Below are positions 48,101 to 59,187 of a DNA stretch of 64,000 nucleotides, one piece after another. The notes under the pieces are model-generated. The model was not told the origin of the DNA. It saw nothing but the letters and a program-made list of their open reading frames with translations, and did no database searches. Position 1 is the first letter of the stretch, and every line of letters starts with the position of its first letter. The stretch comes from Agelaius tricolor (taxonomy: Eukaryota > Chordata > Aves > Passeriformes > Icteridae): positions 5,959,501-6,023,500 of the forward strand of contig JALJCS010000035.1 in the NCBI GenBank assembly GCA_023055355.1, in the 5' to 3' direction. The translations under genes and the position numbers were made by a program.

Positions 48101-50894
48101 TATCCTGTGGAATGATCTCCAGATTTGACCCACTTCTCCCTCTGCCTTGGCCCCCAGCCCTGGTGAAGCAGCTTGATTTACACCTTGTTTACCAGCCTGA
48201 TGTCTCGTAGTGGGCTTTTGCTGTATTTCCACATCTTTTCTCATTCTGCCAATTCCTCTTTGTTAGTTTGCTCTCTGCCTTTCTTTAACGCCATATGTGC
48301 CTGGAAGCCACATTAACCTTTCCAGTAATAACCAAGACTAACCCAGAGCTCTTGTTGTTCTTGACACAGTGTATTGTAACGGTACAGTAATGTGGTCTTG
48401 TGTTAGTTGTGAAGTTCACCACCTGAAGTTTAACAGATGTCTGTATTTCCCAAGATGTTGGTATTGTTAAGCTCTTTATTGCAATAATTACAAATGGCAC
48501 TGTGTCATAGGAGGCAGGGGCTTTGCAGAGGGGGAATTATACCATATCTATCCCAAATTCTCTGCAGAACTCTGCAGGGTCAAGTTAAAGAAATGGTATT
48601 TTCACAATGGTAAAAACTGGTTCATCTGTTCAGAAAGTTCCCTGCTTACCTAGACACAGTGGGAATTTATCCCTAGCCCTCAGGCAGCATGTTAGCCTGT
48701 GTGTGGGAGCATCCGTATGGCACCAAGATGCATGGCTGACATGGGGACACTGGGGTAGCGAGTGGTGACATAATTTGTAAGCATGGGTTGCCAAATCTCC
48801 TCTTAACAAAGTTAATGGAGAAGGATGGAACATTTATCACTGGGAATTTTCCAAGGCTGCCAGGGCATCTGTGAGACCAGCATCTAGAGAGGGTTGGCTG
48901 TGGAGACCTGGGTGCTGGGCAAGGTGAACAGGAGATATGGTGGGAGAGGAGGTGCAAAGGGGAAAAGCCTTTGCAGATATCTGAACAATTAGCAACCCTG
49001 CTTATAAGGTCATGCACTGGCTAATCCAGGTGCAGGAGCCCCGCACAGGGAACATTTACAACCTCTCTCTAAATCCTCTCTCTGTTCTAACAGCATTGGT
49101 GCTATTCTGTAGGATTTGGAATTATCTGTCAGTCAAAGCTGAGAAAAAAAAATTAAATTCCAGTGTCATTATTCATAAGCAAATCCATTGCAGGAAAAGG
49201 TAGAAACGTTGACATTTTTCTTTTTGAATGTGAATTATACATAAATGTAGAAGAAGTAAGTGATCCAATTACGATGGTGTTTCTTTCTGAGATGATAAGT
49301 TGGTTCATAAAAATAGGTCCTATTCCTAACCTAATTGTATTCAAACATTTTAGTTAATTTGCTAGTCATAATTTAGCATAATGTGATCGAGATATCTTGA
49401 CTTTATGGAGATTTATGCAGATTCTGAGATATCCTCCAAAGTCTTATGAGTGAGTCAGGAGCTACTAGTCTGCTTTTTTTTCATAAGCACTCAATAGATT
49501 CAGCATGAAAATTAATTTCATAGACCTTTTCATCAATACTGTGCTTTAGCACTCAGGTGCAGATCACCTAAAGCCCACTGCAGATCAGAAAGTGAATATT
49601 AATACTGTCTTTCATTTGATGACACTAAAACAGAATTTTGGGCCTTCCAAACCCCTACAGAATAAAACTGCTGAGTGTTTTTTCCCCTTTGGTCCCTGGG
49701 CTGGTAGGGAAAGGTCTGTCTCTACAGAAAAAAACAAAACTGATTTTTCAGGATCCTGCTATGAGGCAGGGAGCACATGAAACCTTTAAATCTATGGACT
49801 TGATTGCATTGTCATTGGCTATTGACCAAGTGAGCTCTATTTCCAGGCAAAATACAATCTTCTAAAATTAGTATTCCCCTAGGGCAACCCAAACCTGTGC
49901 TTCCTGGCATCATTTTTGCCAAAGTTTTTTCTTGGACTATCGAACTGTACATTTGCTCTGGAGCACTAAATATCAACTGTGCAATTCTTACAGCTCAATA
50001 ATTTTCATAACCAGTTGATCATCTAATTATGAGGGTAATATTCTACTCTGACATTTTCAAGACAGCCCTTTCCACATCAATCTGCATTATAATGCCTCCT
50101 TGAAAATTGTACTGAATTATATACTCAGCCTTGGCATTTCCTCATTAGATATTAGGTGAGTAAATGAGTTTATCTCTAGGAACATTTGGGGTCTAAAGTC
50201 CATGTGTCATCCCTGAGGCAGCCAAACATGGGATACAGTTGGACAGTGCAATCTGCGTTTTGATAATCTTGTCAAAATGGAGGACCGTTATTTTCTGATC
50301 ACTAAGGCTCATTGATCAGTTTTCCTTGGTATTTTTATGGACCATTTTTCTGACAGCCAAGGTGTTGAATTCTGTTGTCTCTACAGTTTATAGCAAAGAA
50401 CATCATATGCTTGCACTCTTTCTCTTTCAAAGACCACCACATACTCAATGGCCTGTGGTTTTAGGCAATTGTTAGTAAAATCTGTCCCTAGCAAATGACC
50501 ATTAATTGGGCTTTCTAATGCTTTGGGGACTTTTAAGATCAACAGAAACAAAAATCGTTATTTTAATTTAAATTTAACTTAAATTTCCCTACAGAGAAAA
50601 ATTCTTTTTAGCAGCACACTAGTCTCAGCTCACCTCATTCCTGATCCCTGATACAAGGCTGAGTATAGAGCATGTCCCACTGAAAATATTTAATGGATGT
50701 AAGATGACGAGAGCCCTGCTGCATATTAAAAATGGTAACATGCCAGCAAGGAAAAAAGGAAATAAAAAAGACAGTATTTTGCTGTGATTGGTCTAGAATT
50801 TATCATCTCTGTAGTTGGAGAGTGAGGGTGCATTGACTTGAGAAAGATGCAGAGAAATCCCTTGATTTGCCTCTCACTCTCCTTCCCGCTGCAG
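45114..50894 (+). other. Intron 26 (5.8 kb)
   Basis: Donor GTACTG and acceptor CTTCCCGCTGCAG. It contains T-rich runs near 45387-45432 and 47058-47069, a perfect 12-bp hairpin at 46142-46169, and a short GT run at 46911-46929. The 49000-50700 part is AT-rich and unique-looking. No exon or repeat family was recognised. Confidence 0.82.
46142..46169. repeat. Perfect 12-bp inverted repeat with 4-nt loop
   Basis: CACAGGCTGCCA (46142-46153) and TGGCAGCCTGTG (46158-46169) are exact reverse complements around CTGC. Outside the arms the pairing ends. Confidence 0.9.
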
Positions 50895-51046
50895 AAGCTC
50901 AGTGTAAGCCCTACTACTCGGATTACTCCCATTTCCGCCTCCTGATTCACCAGATGTGCACCAGCCACTACTTGGATCTGTTCATCACCGGCGTCATCGG
51001 CCTCAATGTCATCACCATGGCCATGGAGCACTACCAGCAGCCAAAG
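50895..51046 (+). CDS. CACNA1G: Exon 27: end of III-IV linker and domain IV S1
   Basis: Two bases (AA) complete Glu or Lys depending on the upstream splice choice; then 50 codons read [40 protein letters not shown] and [10 protein letters not shown]. The start is the last part of the III-IV linker, and [20 protein letters not shown] is IVS1. Compared with recalled human Cav3.1, Arg to His, Val to Ile and HL to QM changes appear in the linker, all outside the membrane helix. Donor GTACTG, phase 0 end. A 165-codon frame on the minus strand here is an antisense shadow. Confidence 0.97.
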
Positions 51047-53440
51047 GTACTGGGATAGCCCGGGAGGGACAGACGGGGGGGATGTGCAGAGCTGTGCTGG
51101 GATGTGCTGTTGGGCAGGGTTAACGCCAGGTTTGCTGTCAGATGTCCACCTTTGCCAGTGGAGTGTAGCCATCCTACAACTGGCCCCCAGCTCAATCCAG
51201 GGCTTTTGGTACAAGGATCCCATTGCACCTCTCCCTTCTAGTTAAGTGCAAACTGACCACTTTGAAAATGGAACTGGGAGTGGGTTTGCTTGCTTTGCTA
51301 GATTTGATCATCATTGATATCTTCCATTTTACTCAGGTTTTACACCCACCCTCTCCCCCTGCCACCCCCCACCAAAAAAAAAAAAAAAAAAAAAAGAAAA
51401 GAAAAGAGAAAAAGGAAAAAGGAAAAAGGAAAAAGAATAGAAGAATTTGGGAAATGGGTTTTTTTTTGCAAAGTTTCTTCTAAATCCCCAGTGTCACATA
51501 GAACCTATTTTTCACAGGAATTGGATTCCATGCTGGTCTTTAAAATGCATTTTAATATGTTAGTGTGCTTAATTCCTGGGTCTTTGTCATACTGTGAAAA
51601 TAAAAACAGCCTGTCTGGAGATGTCAAGTCTTTTCTGCATAAGAATGAAAGGGAAATAGCTGCCTTTGCCACATAACTTGTACTTAATTTTATTAGTGAC
51701 ATTCAGAATGAATAAATATAACACACAATAGGAGGAAACATTCTTTAAAATTAGACAGGATGTGAATACTTAATATAAAAAAAAAAACCCAGACAACTAA
51801 AACGTGTAAATGACAGGGGCAGGGGGAAATATTCTCTACTCTATCATAAGCCAAAAGTTAACGGGAGCTAGCCCAATTTATTTTTTCTGTCCAGGTGACC
51901 TTTAAATACTCTGGAAGGCTCATTGCATAGTTCAGTTATTAGATGATGAAGCAGGTTGTTGGCGAAGGAGTCTGGGCTGGAGTCATTCTAGAGCACGTGT
52001 CTTACCGCAGTCGCTTTGCAGCTGCATTTTCCTTTGTATTATAGAAATGTTGGGCAGGCTTTTGTTTTTCTTTTTCTTCGGAAAAATAACATTTTGTCTC
52101 TAAGCCTCTGGTATGCAGTGTCTGGGTAGTAAGTCCAAGCTTGGGTTGTGCTGGGATGACAGCATGGTCAGAATCATACACATGCTTGAGTCCTGCTGAA
52201 TTGGGGCATGGAAATCCCTCTAGTCTGGATGATGGATGGCTGGGATCCTGAAGATATTTGAAGCCAAATGTACCAAAGAGATTTATATCCAAACTAGTGA
52301 TTTCTTGGTGCTGAAAGGGGTTTGTTTTTGGATATAGCAGGATGCCCTGGGGATGACACCCCAGATGGAGATGCTGCAGCTCCTGGAGAGGGGGGAATGC
52401 TGCAGTGTGCAGAGAGGTGGCTTGAGTAAAGAGCTGCTGAGCAAAATCTGCTTCTGCCAGCTAAATGTGCTCATTTGCTGCAGAGCCCAAGTGCCCTGCA
52501 GTATGGCAGGGAGGCTTGCTCAGAGCCACAGCTTCCTTTGGCAGCTGGGCTTGTGCTGCTTGGTCACATGAGGTGATTTTTGTCCATGGATGCTTGAAGC
52601 TAAACTGTAGCACAAAGGCAGAGTACATGACTTAAACTCCTTCTGCTATGATTTCTCCCACTCAGGGATCGGTAAATGTTGGGTTTGGTCTGTGAGCACA
52701 TCTCCCCTGTTCCCTAACACTGCCATGGACATTGTTATTACCATCCTGTTTGCCAGCAGGGAGAAATTCAATGCACATTACTTAAGAGGCTGTGAAGGAT
52801 GCTGCTACCACAGTGTTCTGTCATGAGTGAGGCTTTTGGGGATGAAATCACTTCTGATGTAGCTTGATGCCTGACTGTACAAGAGTTGTCCCAGCCAGGA
52901 TGCACTTGGATTAAACACCAGACTGACTTCTTGCAGAGGGAAGGGGGGCAGAGGAAAATGCAAGGCACTTGCTTGCCCTGGCATGTCATCCCTCTGTTGC
53001 GCTCCTTGCCAAAAGCTCAAGGTGAGAAGTAATAGCAGGCTGTCACCAAGGAGCCATTTGGCCAGCACTTGCACAAATGGACAAGTGGGATGAAATTCAG
53101 CTCTCTGACAAAAGCACAAGAGATCTTGTGCTGCTGAGACCAGCAAATGCAGCAGCTCTTTCTGCGCACCCCAGCAATCCCAGCTGAGGCTGTGCTGCTG
53201 CTAGGGGAGTGAGTTGTGCCTTGGGCCTATGTCAGCCCCTCCTGAGATTCTATCACCAGGCAGCAAGTGTACTCCATGAATACCTGGGGCTTTTCCCTGG
53301 GACATTTTTCATCAGAGAGAGCCCATGTTTGAAGACGTTTAACTGTAATGGGTAACTGATGACATGAGAGTCAGGTTTGGAGGCAGCAAAGCACCTCTGC
53401 AGAACTAACATCTAACCCCAGTCCTGTGTCCACATCCCAG
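51047..53440 (+). other. Intron 27 (2.4 kb)
   Basis: Donor GTACTG and acceptor TGTCCACATCCCAG. It contains an A-run followed by GGAAAAA repeats at 51374-51436. No exon was recognised. Confidence 0.85.
51374..51436. repeat. A-rich simple repeat: A22 then (GAAAA)n and (GGAAAAA)n
   Basis: A run of about 22 A is followed by GAAAA units and four GGAAAAA units. It could mark the tail of a retroposed sequence, but nothing recognisable precedes it. It produces a spurious Lys-rich open frame. Confidence 0.9.
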
Positions 53441-53550
53441 GTTCTTGACGAAGCCCTGAAGATTTGCAATTATATCTTCACCGTTATCTTTGTCATGGAA
53501 TCTGTTTTCAAGCTTATTGCCTTTGGATTTCGCCGGTTCTTCCAAGACAG
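53441..53550 (+). CDS. CACNA1G: Exon 28: domain IV S2
   Basis: The exon encodes [20 protein letters not shown] and [16 protein letters not shown], plus AG of a split Arg. The helix [21 protein letters not shown] is IVS2 with its acidic Glu; the basic GFRRFFQDR begins the S2-S3 loop. Human differs at only a few positions (QILDE, VLESVFKLVAF; recalled). The start is phase 0 after ATCCCAG and the donor is GTAACA. Confidence 0.97.
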
Positions 53551-54597
53551 GTAACAAAAGATCATTGTAATCACAAGGTGAGCAGCAGGCTCTGTGGAGA
53601 GCTGCCCACATTCCATGTCCTGAATTCCCATGCTCTGGCCCATACTGTGAGTCTGATATGTATGAAGGCTTTTTGGAGTGACTGGTTGAAGGCTGGGTAG
53701 GAGGAGACATGGGATGTAAGCTAGAGGATGGATTGTGCAGGCCAAGGAGTGGGATTGCACCATTTTGGCCCTTGGGAGCAGATGAAGGAGGGACAGATCT
53801 CCACCAAGCAGCCAGTTCTCTTCTCATGCCAGTTGCGTATCCATATAATCAAGTGACCCTGCTGAAGTGACAAAATTTATGTAAGAGGAAGAATCTATCC
53901 CTGAGTGAACACGAAAGATAGGACCTCTTTTTAGTGCAGATGAGGAGCAATGGATGACATTGTGTCTTTATCTAGATTTTCACTCTCTTACTTCACAAAC
54001 ACAAATCTTATGTCCTTGGTGGATCTTTCTCCCATTTTTGTCTTCTTCAATGTTAATACCAAAACCAGGGCATAAAGCAGGCCTTCACATGAGCCCTTCA
54101 GCAACCAGTGGATGGTTCCATCCCTATCCCCACATTTTGTGTGTCCATGCTGGAATTAACAGTTTCTCCAGCCTGGCACAAATCCTTGGGGCCTTTCTTT
54201 CACCAACACACCTTTTTTTCCAAGGACTGGACATGGGATCCTGGTCTCTCTGGGGCGGATCTCACTTCGAGGTCCACAAGTGTCATGTCTAGAAGTGGCT
54301 AGACAGACAACACAGTGCCTCTCCTGAGGTTTGGAGTCTCTGGGTAAAAAACTTCCCAGCTTTTGTTCCTCTTTCCCCTCAGTCAAGGATATCTTTGGAA
54401 TTGGCTGGTTTTCTAATGAGATGTATTAGTTATAATGATTTCATAACATCACTGCTTTTGTATAATACCCTCAGAAAAATACTGCAGATTCATTTGAGTT
54501 CTCAAACCATTGAAATGACTGGAATTCGTGTGAAACAGGCTGCCTCCCATTGCCAGCTTCTTAGTAGATGTTAAACTTCACTTTTTGTTGTCTCCAG
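53551..54597 (+). other. Intron 28 (1047 nt)
   Basis: Donor GTAACA and acceptor TTGTTGTCTCCAG. Nothing was recognised inside. Confidence 0.85.
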
Positions 54598-54731
54598 ATG
54601 GAACCAATTAGATCTGGCAATTGTGCTGCTTTCTATCATGGGCATCACTTTGGAAGAGATCGAGGTGAATGCTTCACTACCAATTAACCCCACGATTATC
54701 CGGATCATGAGGGTTCTCAGAATCGCCCGAG
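54598..54731 (+). CDS. CACNA1G: Exon 29: domain IV S3 and S4
   Basis: After the base completing Arg, 44 codons encode IVS3 ([20 protein letters not shown]), the S3-S4 loop [11 protein letters not shown] and the S4 sensor [13 protein letters not shown], ending with G of a split Val. Asn-Ala-Ser in the loop is a possible extracellular glycosylation sequon. The S4 arginine mutated in spinocerebellar ataxia 42 (human R1715, from memory) lies in this helix, and all S4 arginines are intact. Donor GTGAGA. Confidence 0.97.
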
Positions 54732-55910
54732 GTGAGAGGGATAAAGCAGAATTTACTTGTGTTTGAGGTATGTGGTTGGCACCAGGAGAGAGTTAAGCAT
54801 TGAGAAACAGTCCTGGGGTACATCCCCATCATGATGTGCATATTTCTGGCATCACAGGCTGTAAACAAATGAAAAAACAATGGGAAAAAATACTTGCAAG
54901 GAGCCAAAAAGCTGAGCCAACTGACCATGTGCTTCTGCCTTAAGAGATCTTGAAGGCTGAGAGCTTAGAAATTAAGGAGAAGTAGCTGTGGCAGTAACTC
55001 CCAGAGATGTACCTGGGAAAATTGCTCCAGTCAAATCAAAGTCATCTCTAACAGGGATTAGAGAATACAAGCTTGAGTACATTGGCTTTAAAAGATGAGC
55101 ATCTAATAATTTTAAATTCCCATGAGGCTTTACATCACACCACTTGGTGACATAGCATGCCTTGTCACACTGTATCCATCTGTCCCTTCAGACATGTTCC
55201 CAAGTCAGGGAGCCAACTTCTTCAGGGATTGAAGAAGTTGATTTTTCAAAACAGGGAGGTGTCAGGGCCAAATGTTGAAGATGTAAAATGTGAGTGCTCA
55301 GGCCCTTAATGAAGTACTTCCAGGCCCTCCTGAAGGGTATTGTGGTCTGAGGAAGAATTGTTTTTATTATAGCCCTCATCTAAGCAGAGAAGGAGCTGGA
55401 GGAGAAATTAAATGTTGCTGTCTCAAGAAGGGGGAAAAGTGGGTTTTCTGTGCATTGGATCCCTTTCAGAATTAAAAATACATACAGCTTCCAATTGGAA
55501 AAGCAGCCTTCTGGAAGAGATGTGTAAATCATTCCTCAGTGAATCACGTACGAAAGTGGGTAGCCTATGGAAGTGGGAAAGTAGCCCCAGGGCTGGGAAA
55601 GGAACTGCTCATGATTACCAGAGGAAGGAGATGAGTCTTAACACAGATAAAGTGGGGAAGGAAGAGCCAGGCAGAGTGATAACACTTTCTCCAAGTCTCA
55701 GAGTAGGTGATGCTGCTATTCATGGGATTTTGATAGTATCCAGGCAACAATGAATGATGTAAAAAGGCCAAGGAATGTAGCAGCTAATGGAGAACACTTG
55801 ACAAGATTCCATGTTTCTCTTCCTGTAATCTGTGGCTCCTGGGAGAGGGACTGAGTTTATGCCTCTGTGCTAATGCTGCCGTTACCATACTGCAAATGTG
55901 TTTTCCACAG
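54732..55910 (+). other. Intron 29 (1179 nt)
   Basis: Donor GTGAGA and acceptor GTGTTTTCCACAG. Nothing was recognised inside. Confidence 0.85.
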
Positions 55911-55981
55911 TGCTGAAGTTGCTGAAGATGGCTGTGGGGATGAGGGCCCTTCTGGACACCGTGATGCAAGCGCTACCCCAG
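55911..55981 (+). CDS. CACNA1G: Exon 30: domain IV S4-S5 linker
   Basis: A 71-nt exon. TG completes Val, then 23 codons read [20 protein letters not shown] and LPQ. It contains the last S4 lysines and the amphipathic S4-S5 linker that couples sensor to gate. It is essentially identical to human Cav3.1, while Cav3.2 has [17 protein letters not shown] (recalled). The end is phase 0 with donor GTAACC. The exon frame remains open through the whole next intron, but the conserved GNLGLL continuation lies in the next exon, supporting splicing. Confidence 0.96.
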
Positions 55982-56190
55982 GTAACCCACTGCCATATCA
56001 AACCAGAGCTCCTCTGGCCCACAGCTCATTTCCTATTGCAGAGGAATGCTAATAATTTTATCTTTACTGTCATTAGAGAATCACATTTCCCTCCCGAAGC
56101 ACTGAGATACAGTCCCCACATTGAGGTCATTTTTGCCCTGAAGCAATTTAAGTTTTGGAATAAAGAATACAGCAAGAAACAGGTCTGGAA

Positions 56191-56224
<34 letters not shown>

Positions 56225-56278
56225 ATGAATGTTCTTTTTTTGTGTGTTTTTTCCCCCCATTTCTTTTTCTCTTTTCAG
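55982..56278 (+). other. Intron 30: 297 nt, stop-free, with A30 tract
   Basis: Donor GTAACC and acceptor TCTCTTTTCAG. It is 99 codons long with no in-frame stop as assembled. It contains a 30-nt A homopolymer (56192-56221) whose true length may differ between alleles and decides the frame. Retention would insert a Lys-rich stretch into the S4-S5/S5 region and should destroy function (inference). Confidence 0.85.
56192..56221. repeat. Poly(A) homopolymer, 30 nt
   Basis: An uninterrupted run of 30 A in intron 30, about 57 nt upstream of exon 31. Length is prone to sequencing error. Confidence 0.9.
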
Positions 56279-56357
56279 GTGGGAAATCTGGGCCTTCTCT
56301 TCATGTTGTTGTTTTTCATATTTGCAGCTCTTGGAGTGGAGCTGTTTGGAGACCTTG
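56279..56357 (+). CDS. CACNA1G: Exon 31: domain IV S5
   Basis: A 79-nt exon encoding [20 protein letters not shown] and ELFGDL, then G of a split Glu. This is the whole IVS5 helix and the first turret residues. It matches human Cav3.1 exactly as I recall; Cav3.2 differs with [15 protein letters not shown]. It starts in phase 0 and ends before a consensus GTGAGT donor. It is flanked by two short stop-free introns, so exons 30 to 32 lie in one continuous open frame. Confidence 0.97.
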
Positions 56358-56435
56358 GTGAGTCTTCCTGTGCCAGTGGGAGGGGTGGGAATGGTGTTGG
56401 AGTGGGGGGTCTCACAGCTGTGCTTGGTCTTACAG
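56358..56435 (+). other. Intron 31: 78 nt, stop-free and in frame
   Basis: Donor GTGAGT and acceptor TTGGTCTTACAG, with G-triplets inside as is usual for very small introns. Exactly 26 codons, open in the exon frame. Retention would insert a Gly-rich 26-residue stretch with one extra Cys into the extracellular IVS5-P turret. Confidence 0.88.
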
Positions 56436-56557
56436 AGTGTGATGACACACACCCCTGCGAGGGGCTGGGACGGCATGCCACATTCAGGAACTTTGGGATG
56501 GCCTTCCTGACCCTATTCCGAGTATCCACAGGAGACAACTGGAATGGGATAATGAAG
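56436..56557 (+). CDS. CACNA1G: Exon 32: domain IV turret, pore helix and selectivity filter
   Basis: AG completes Glu, then 40 codons read [40 protein letters not shown]. The two cysteines of the turret are kept. The Asp of STGDNW (codon 56534-56536) is the domain IV filter residue, completing the II-III-IV E-D-D pattern visible in this window. Human differs by one residue in the turret (Cys-Asp-Glu-Thr, recalled). The exon ends in phase 0 before a perfect GTAAGT donor. Confidence 0.97.
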
Positions 56558-56809
56558 GTAAGTGTTAAGTTTTTGTCAGCAAGTGTATTGCTGTTCTAGA
56601 TGTGAAATTTTCCAAATCTTCTCAGTTTTCTTCATGAAAGGACAACCCATTGCAGACTGTGGTTCATGCTGCAATCTCTTCACATCCCTCCATCTCTTAG
56701 TGTCATTGTTTAGTTGATAAGTTGGTGTTAGGTGATAGGTTGGACTTGAGGATCTCCAAGGTCTTATCCAGCCTGGCTGATTCTGTGATCATTCCCCCAC
56801 TGTTTCCAG
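56558..56809 (+). other. Intron 32 (252 nt) ending in a CR1 tail
   Basis: Donor GTAAGT and acceptor CCCCCACTGTTTCCAG. A CR1 3' end occupies roughly 56728-56789, so the LINE stops about 20 nt before the exon. Confidence 0.85.
56728..56789 (+). mobile_element. CR1 LINE 3' terminal fragment at exon 33 acceptor
   Basis: GTTAGGTGATAGGTTGGACT, TGAGGATCTCCAAGGTCTTA, TCCAGCCTGGCTGATTCTGTGAT follows the terminal CR1 pattern (TTGGACTTGATGATCTTAGA, GGTCTTTTCCAACCTAAATG, ATTCTATGAT; recalled). About 60 bp remain. It contains CTGAT at 56777-56781, a match to the branch-point consensus 29 nt from the splice site. Confidence 0.8.
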
Positions 56810-57154
56810 GACACACTGCGTGACTGTGACCAGGAGTCCACCTGTTACAACACTGTCATTTCCCCCATCTACTTCGTCTCCTTTGTGCTGACAGCCCAGT
56901 TTGTCCTGGTGAATGTGGTGATTGCGGTGCTTATGAAGCACTTGGAGGAGAGCAACAAGGAGGCAAAGGAGGAGGCAGAGCTTGAAGCAGAACTGGAGAT
57001 GGAGATGAAGACCATCAGCATTGGCCAGCACAGCCCGTCGAACATCTTTGCATGGACAGGCACCACCAGTGGAGAGAGACCAGAGAACCCCAGCGGATTT
57101 ACCGATCCCATGCAAATCAAGGTGGATTCTCAGCTCTCACTAGCTTATCATATG
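56810..57154 (+). CDS. CACNA1G: Exon 33: domain IV S6 and proximal C-terminus
   Basis: This exon has 115 codons, phase 0 at both ends. It begins [20 protein letters not shown], then the S6 helix [20 protein letters not shown], then the membrane-proximal [20 protein letters not shown] acidic, coiled-coil-prone helix. It ends in a divergent tail ([13 protein letters not shown] to QLSLAYHM). The S6 and acidic helix are identical or nearly so to human Cav3.1. The tail shares only HSP-x-x-x-F-x-W and SL-x-H type landmarks with the recalled human sequence. Donor GTGAGA follows ATG at 57152-57154; reading on meets a stop after six codons. Confidence 0.96.
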
Positions 57155-59187
57155 GTGAGAATCTCTGTTGGAGGGTGAGGAGGGCTTGACCTGCATTTTT
57201 GTTGGGGAAGACTTGCATGAGTTGGTAGTGAAAGAGGCATGTACCAGATGTTCTGGGCTTGTATTCCCTGCTGTCTGCTGCTGACTCTTTTGTGGTTTGG
57301 GAACCAATGCTGCAGGGAAGAGACAACAGGCAGTCTCCAGTCCACCTTGATGCATCTGTTTGGAGGAAGAGAGTTTTGCAATTTACTCTGGAGGTCAGCT
57401 CAAGCTACAGAGTTCAGAGCTAGCTCCAAATTTACTCTAATTCAGAGTTTTGACTGGTCCTTTGTGATAGCAAAATCATGAGCATAATGTGTTTGCTTTT
57501 CTAATACAGACCATGAGCCCCAACATAAAAGAGGAATAAAACTTGCTAATCTTTGCTTCAGTATTAAATTTGTTTTATGTAACCTCCATTTAATATCCAT
57601 CCCCACAGTCAGGCTTGTAAGAAAAGATTCTCTTAACAATAGAATAATCCAGAGGAGACTCAAACCTGAGCTCACCAGAGCTGATGGCAGAACTCCCACT
57701 AGCAGCAGCATGGGTGTAATGTGGGAGCTGCTATGAGCTGCACCACGTCTCCCTAAAGCACAGTTTTTGGATGAAGACTCAGTTTGAGGAATGAGAGGTG
57801 AGATCAAGCCCCAGACAAGTTATTTGGGAGGTCATTGAGCTGAAATTACTCAGGAAATACAGTCCAGCCTTTTTTTAGTCTTAGCTGATTGCAGATAGGG
57901 TTAAACTCTCTGCAGACCTCATTAACTTTTATTACATCAAGATTTCACAACAGCATGTCTTGGCCACAGCCTGGGGTAGACTAATGCATATTCTAATGCA
58001 TGAAAAACTAATTTATGATTTTTAGTCCAAGGGTGAAAGAGAGTAAATCCCCACTTAATCTTTGTTTCAGTTCCTAAGCTACTGGAAATTTCTGGTGCCA
58101 TTAGAATCTCTGATGTCTGAGATAGAGTCCAAAGCTGCTCTTTGGCTCAGGAAAAAGGACTTCAGGGCCCTATGGGGAAATCCAGATTTACTACGTCCTC
58201 TAAGAAGAAACAACGCATCCCAACTGGTGCTGTGTGTGTTGAGCAGAGTACTGGCAAACTGTCCTCAGCCCTGTTGTCCCGCACCAGCACTGAAACTGGC
58301 AAAAAAGAGAAATTGCAAAATTGTGAGACAAATCAGTCAGAATGATACCCTCACCCTGCAGTCTGTTAAACCTTCCCTCTCTGAAGGCGGCCCGGGAAGG
58401 GGTTTATTCCAGTAATAACCTTCAGAGTGTGTTTCTTGCTCTTTCCCTCAAACAGAAGCCTCAAAAACCTCCAGGAGATCTTATTCTGACTATTTATTTT
58501 CCCAACCAAAATCTTCAGGACAAATCTGATGCTTGAGCTTGATAGCAGAGGAATACAATTCCCAGGACACAACCCTGCAATGACAGCATGCTCTTTTGCT
58601 TGCCTCATTCCTGGGATTTTTGCGCTGTGTGCTGTTTGACTGTAGCGCTGGTCCTCATCTCATTGTATGCGTTGGGCATTCCCTACATGGAAGGTGCACC
58701 CTGAAATCACTCCCCTGCTGCCTGCAAAAGCCAGACCCTGCTCTGTACAACCCCCATGCTGTGGCCGGCTGGTTTAACATTGGCCAGAGTACTGGGGGCG
58801 CCTCAGCCCATGTCTGGCATGTGAATTAGTGACCTGACATATGTCCATCCTGCTCAGTTGCAGCTTCCATGGACAGGACATTCAGCTTCTCTTCAGTCAG
58901 GTTATTTTAATTTCTGTCCCTTCTGGATATGGTGTCAAGTATTAGGTCCTGCAGCTCAAAAGCATGGACCATGTGTGTAGAAGTCTACTGTAGAAGTAGT
59001 GTCCTGGTGAAGTTGACAGCACCAATGGAAAAATGCTGCTCAGCCCCCAGAAATGACTGGCCATGTTTGATGAGAGGGAGATTGTCCCCAAGAAGGGCCC
59101 CGGGTGGGAGCAGCCATGGTCTTGGGGCGGTTGCCGTTGCCCCATCTCTTGTAATGTCTGGGAAAGCTGTCTCTGCTCACCGTGATA

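Noticed and set aside
50726..51223. 165-codon minus-strand frame
   Set aside because: Antisense shadow of exon 27; the GC-rich third positions of the exon suppress stops on the opposite strand.
51314..51676. Lys/Glu-rich 120-codon frame
   Set aside because: Translation of the A-rich simple repeat; no protein family.
55898..56599. 233-codon continuous frame as one exon
   Set aside because: It contains GT-AG introns at 55982-56278 and 56358-56435; removing them restores the conserved Cav3 S4-S5/S5/pore sequence, while keeping them adds a poly-Lys stretch between S4-S5 linker and S5.
58062..58415. 117-codon plus-strand frame in intron 33 as an extra exon
   Set aside because: No similarity to the Cav3.1 C-terminus; exon 33 to exon 34 joins directly in phase 0 with human-like sequence.
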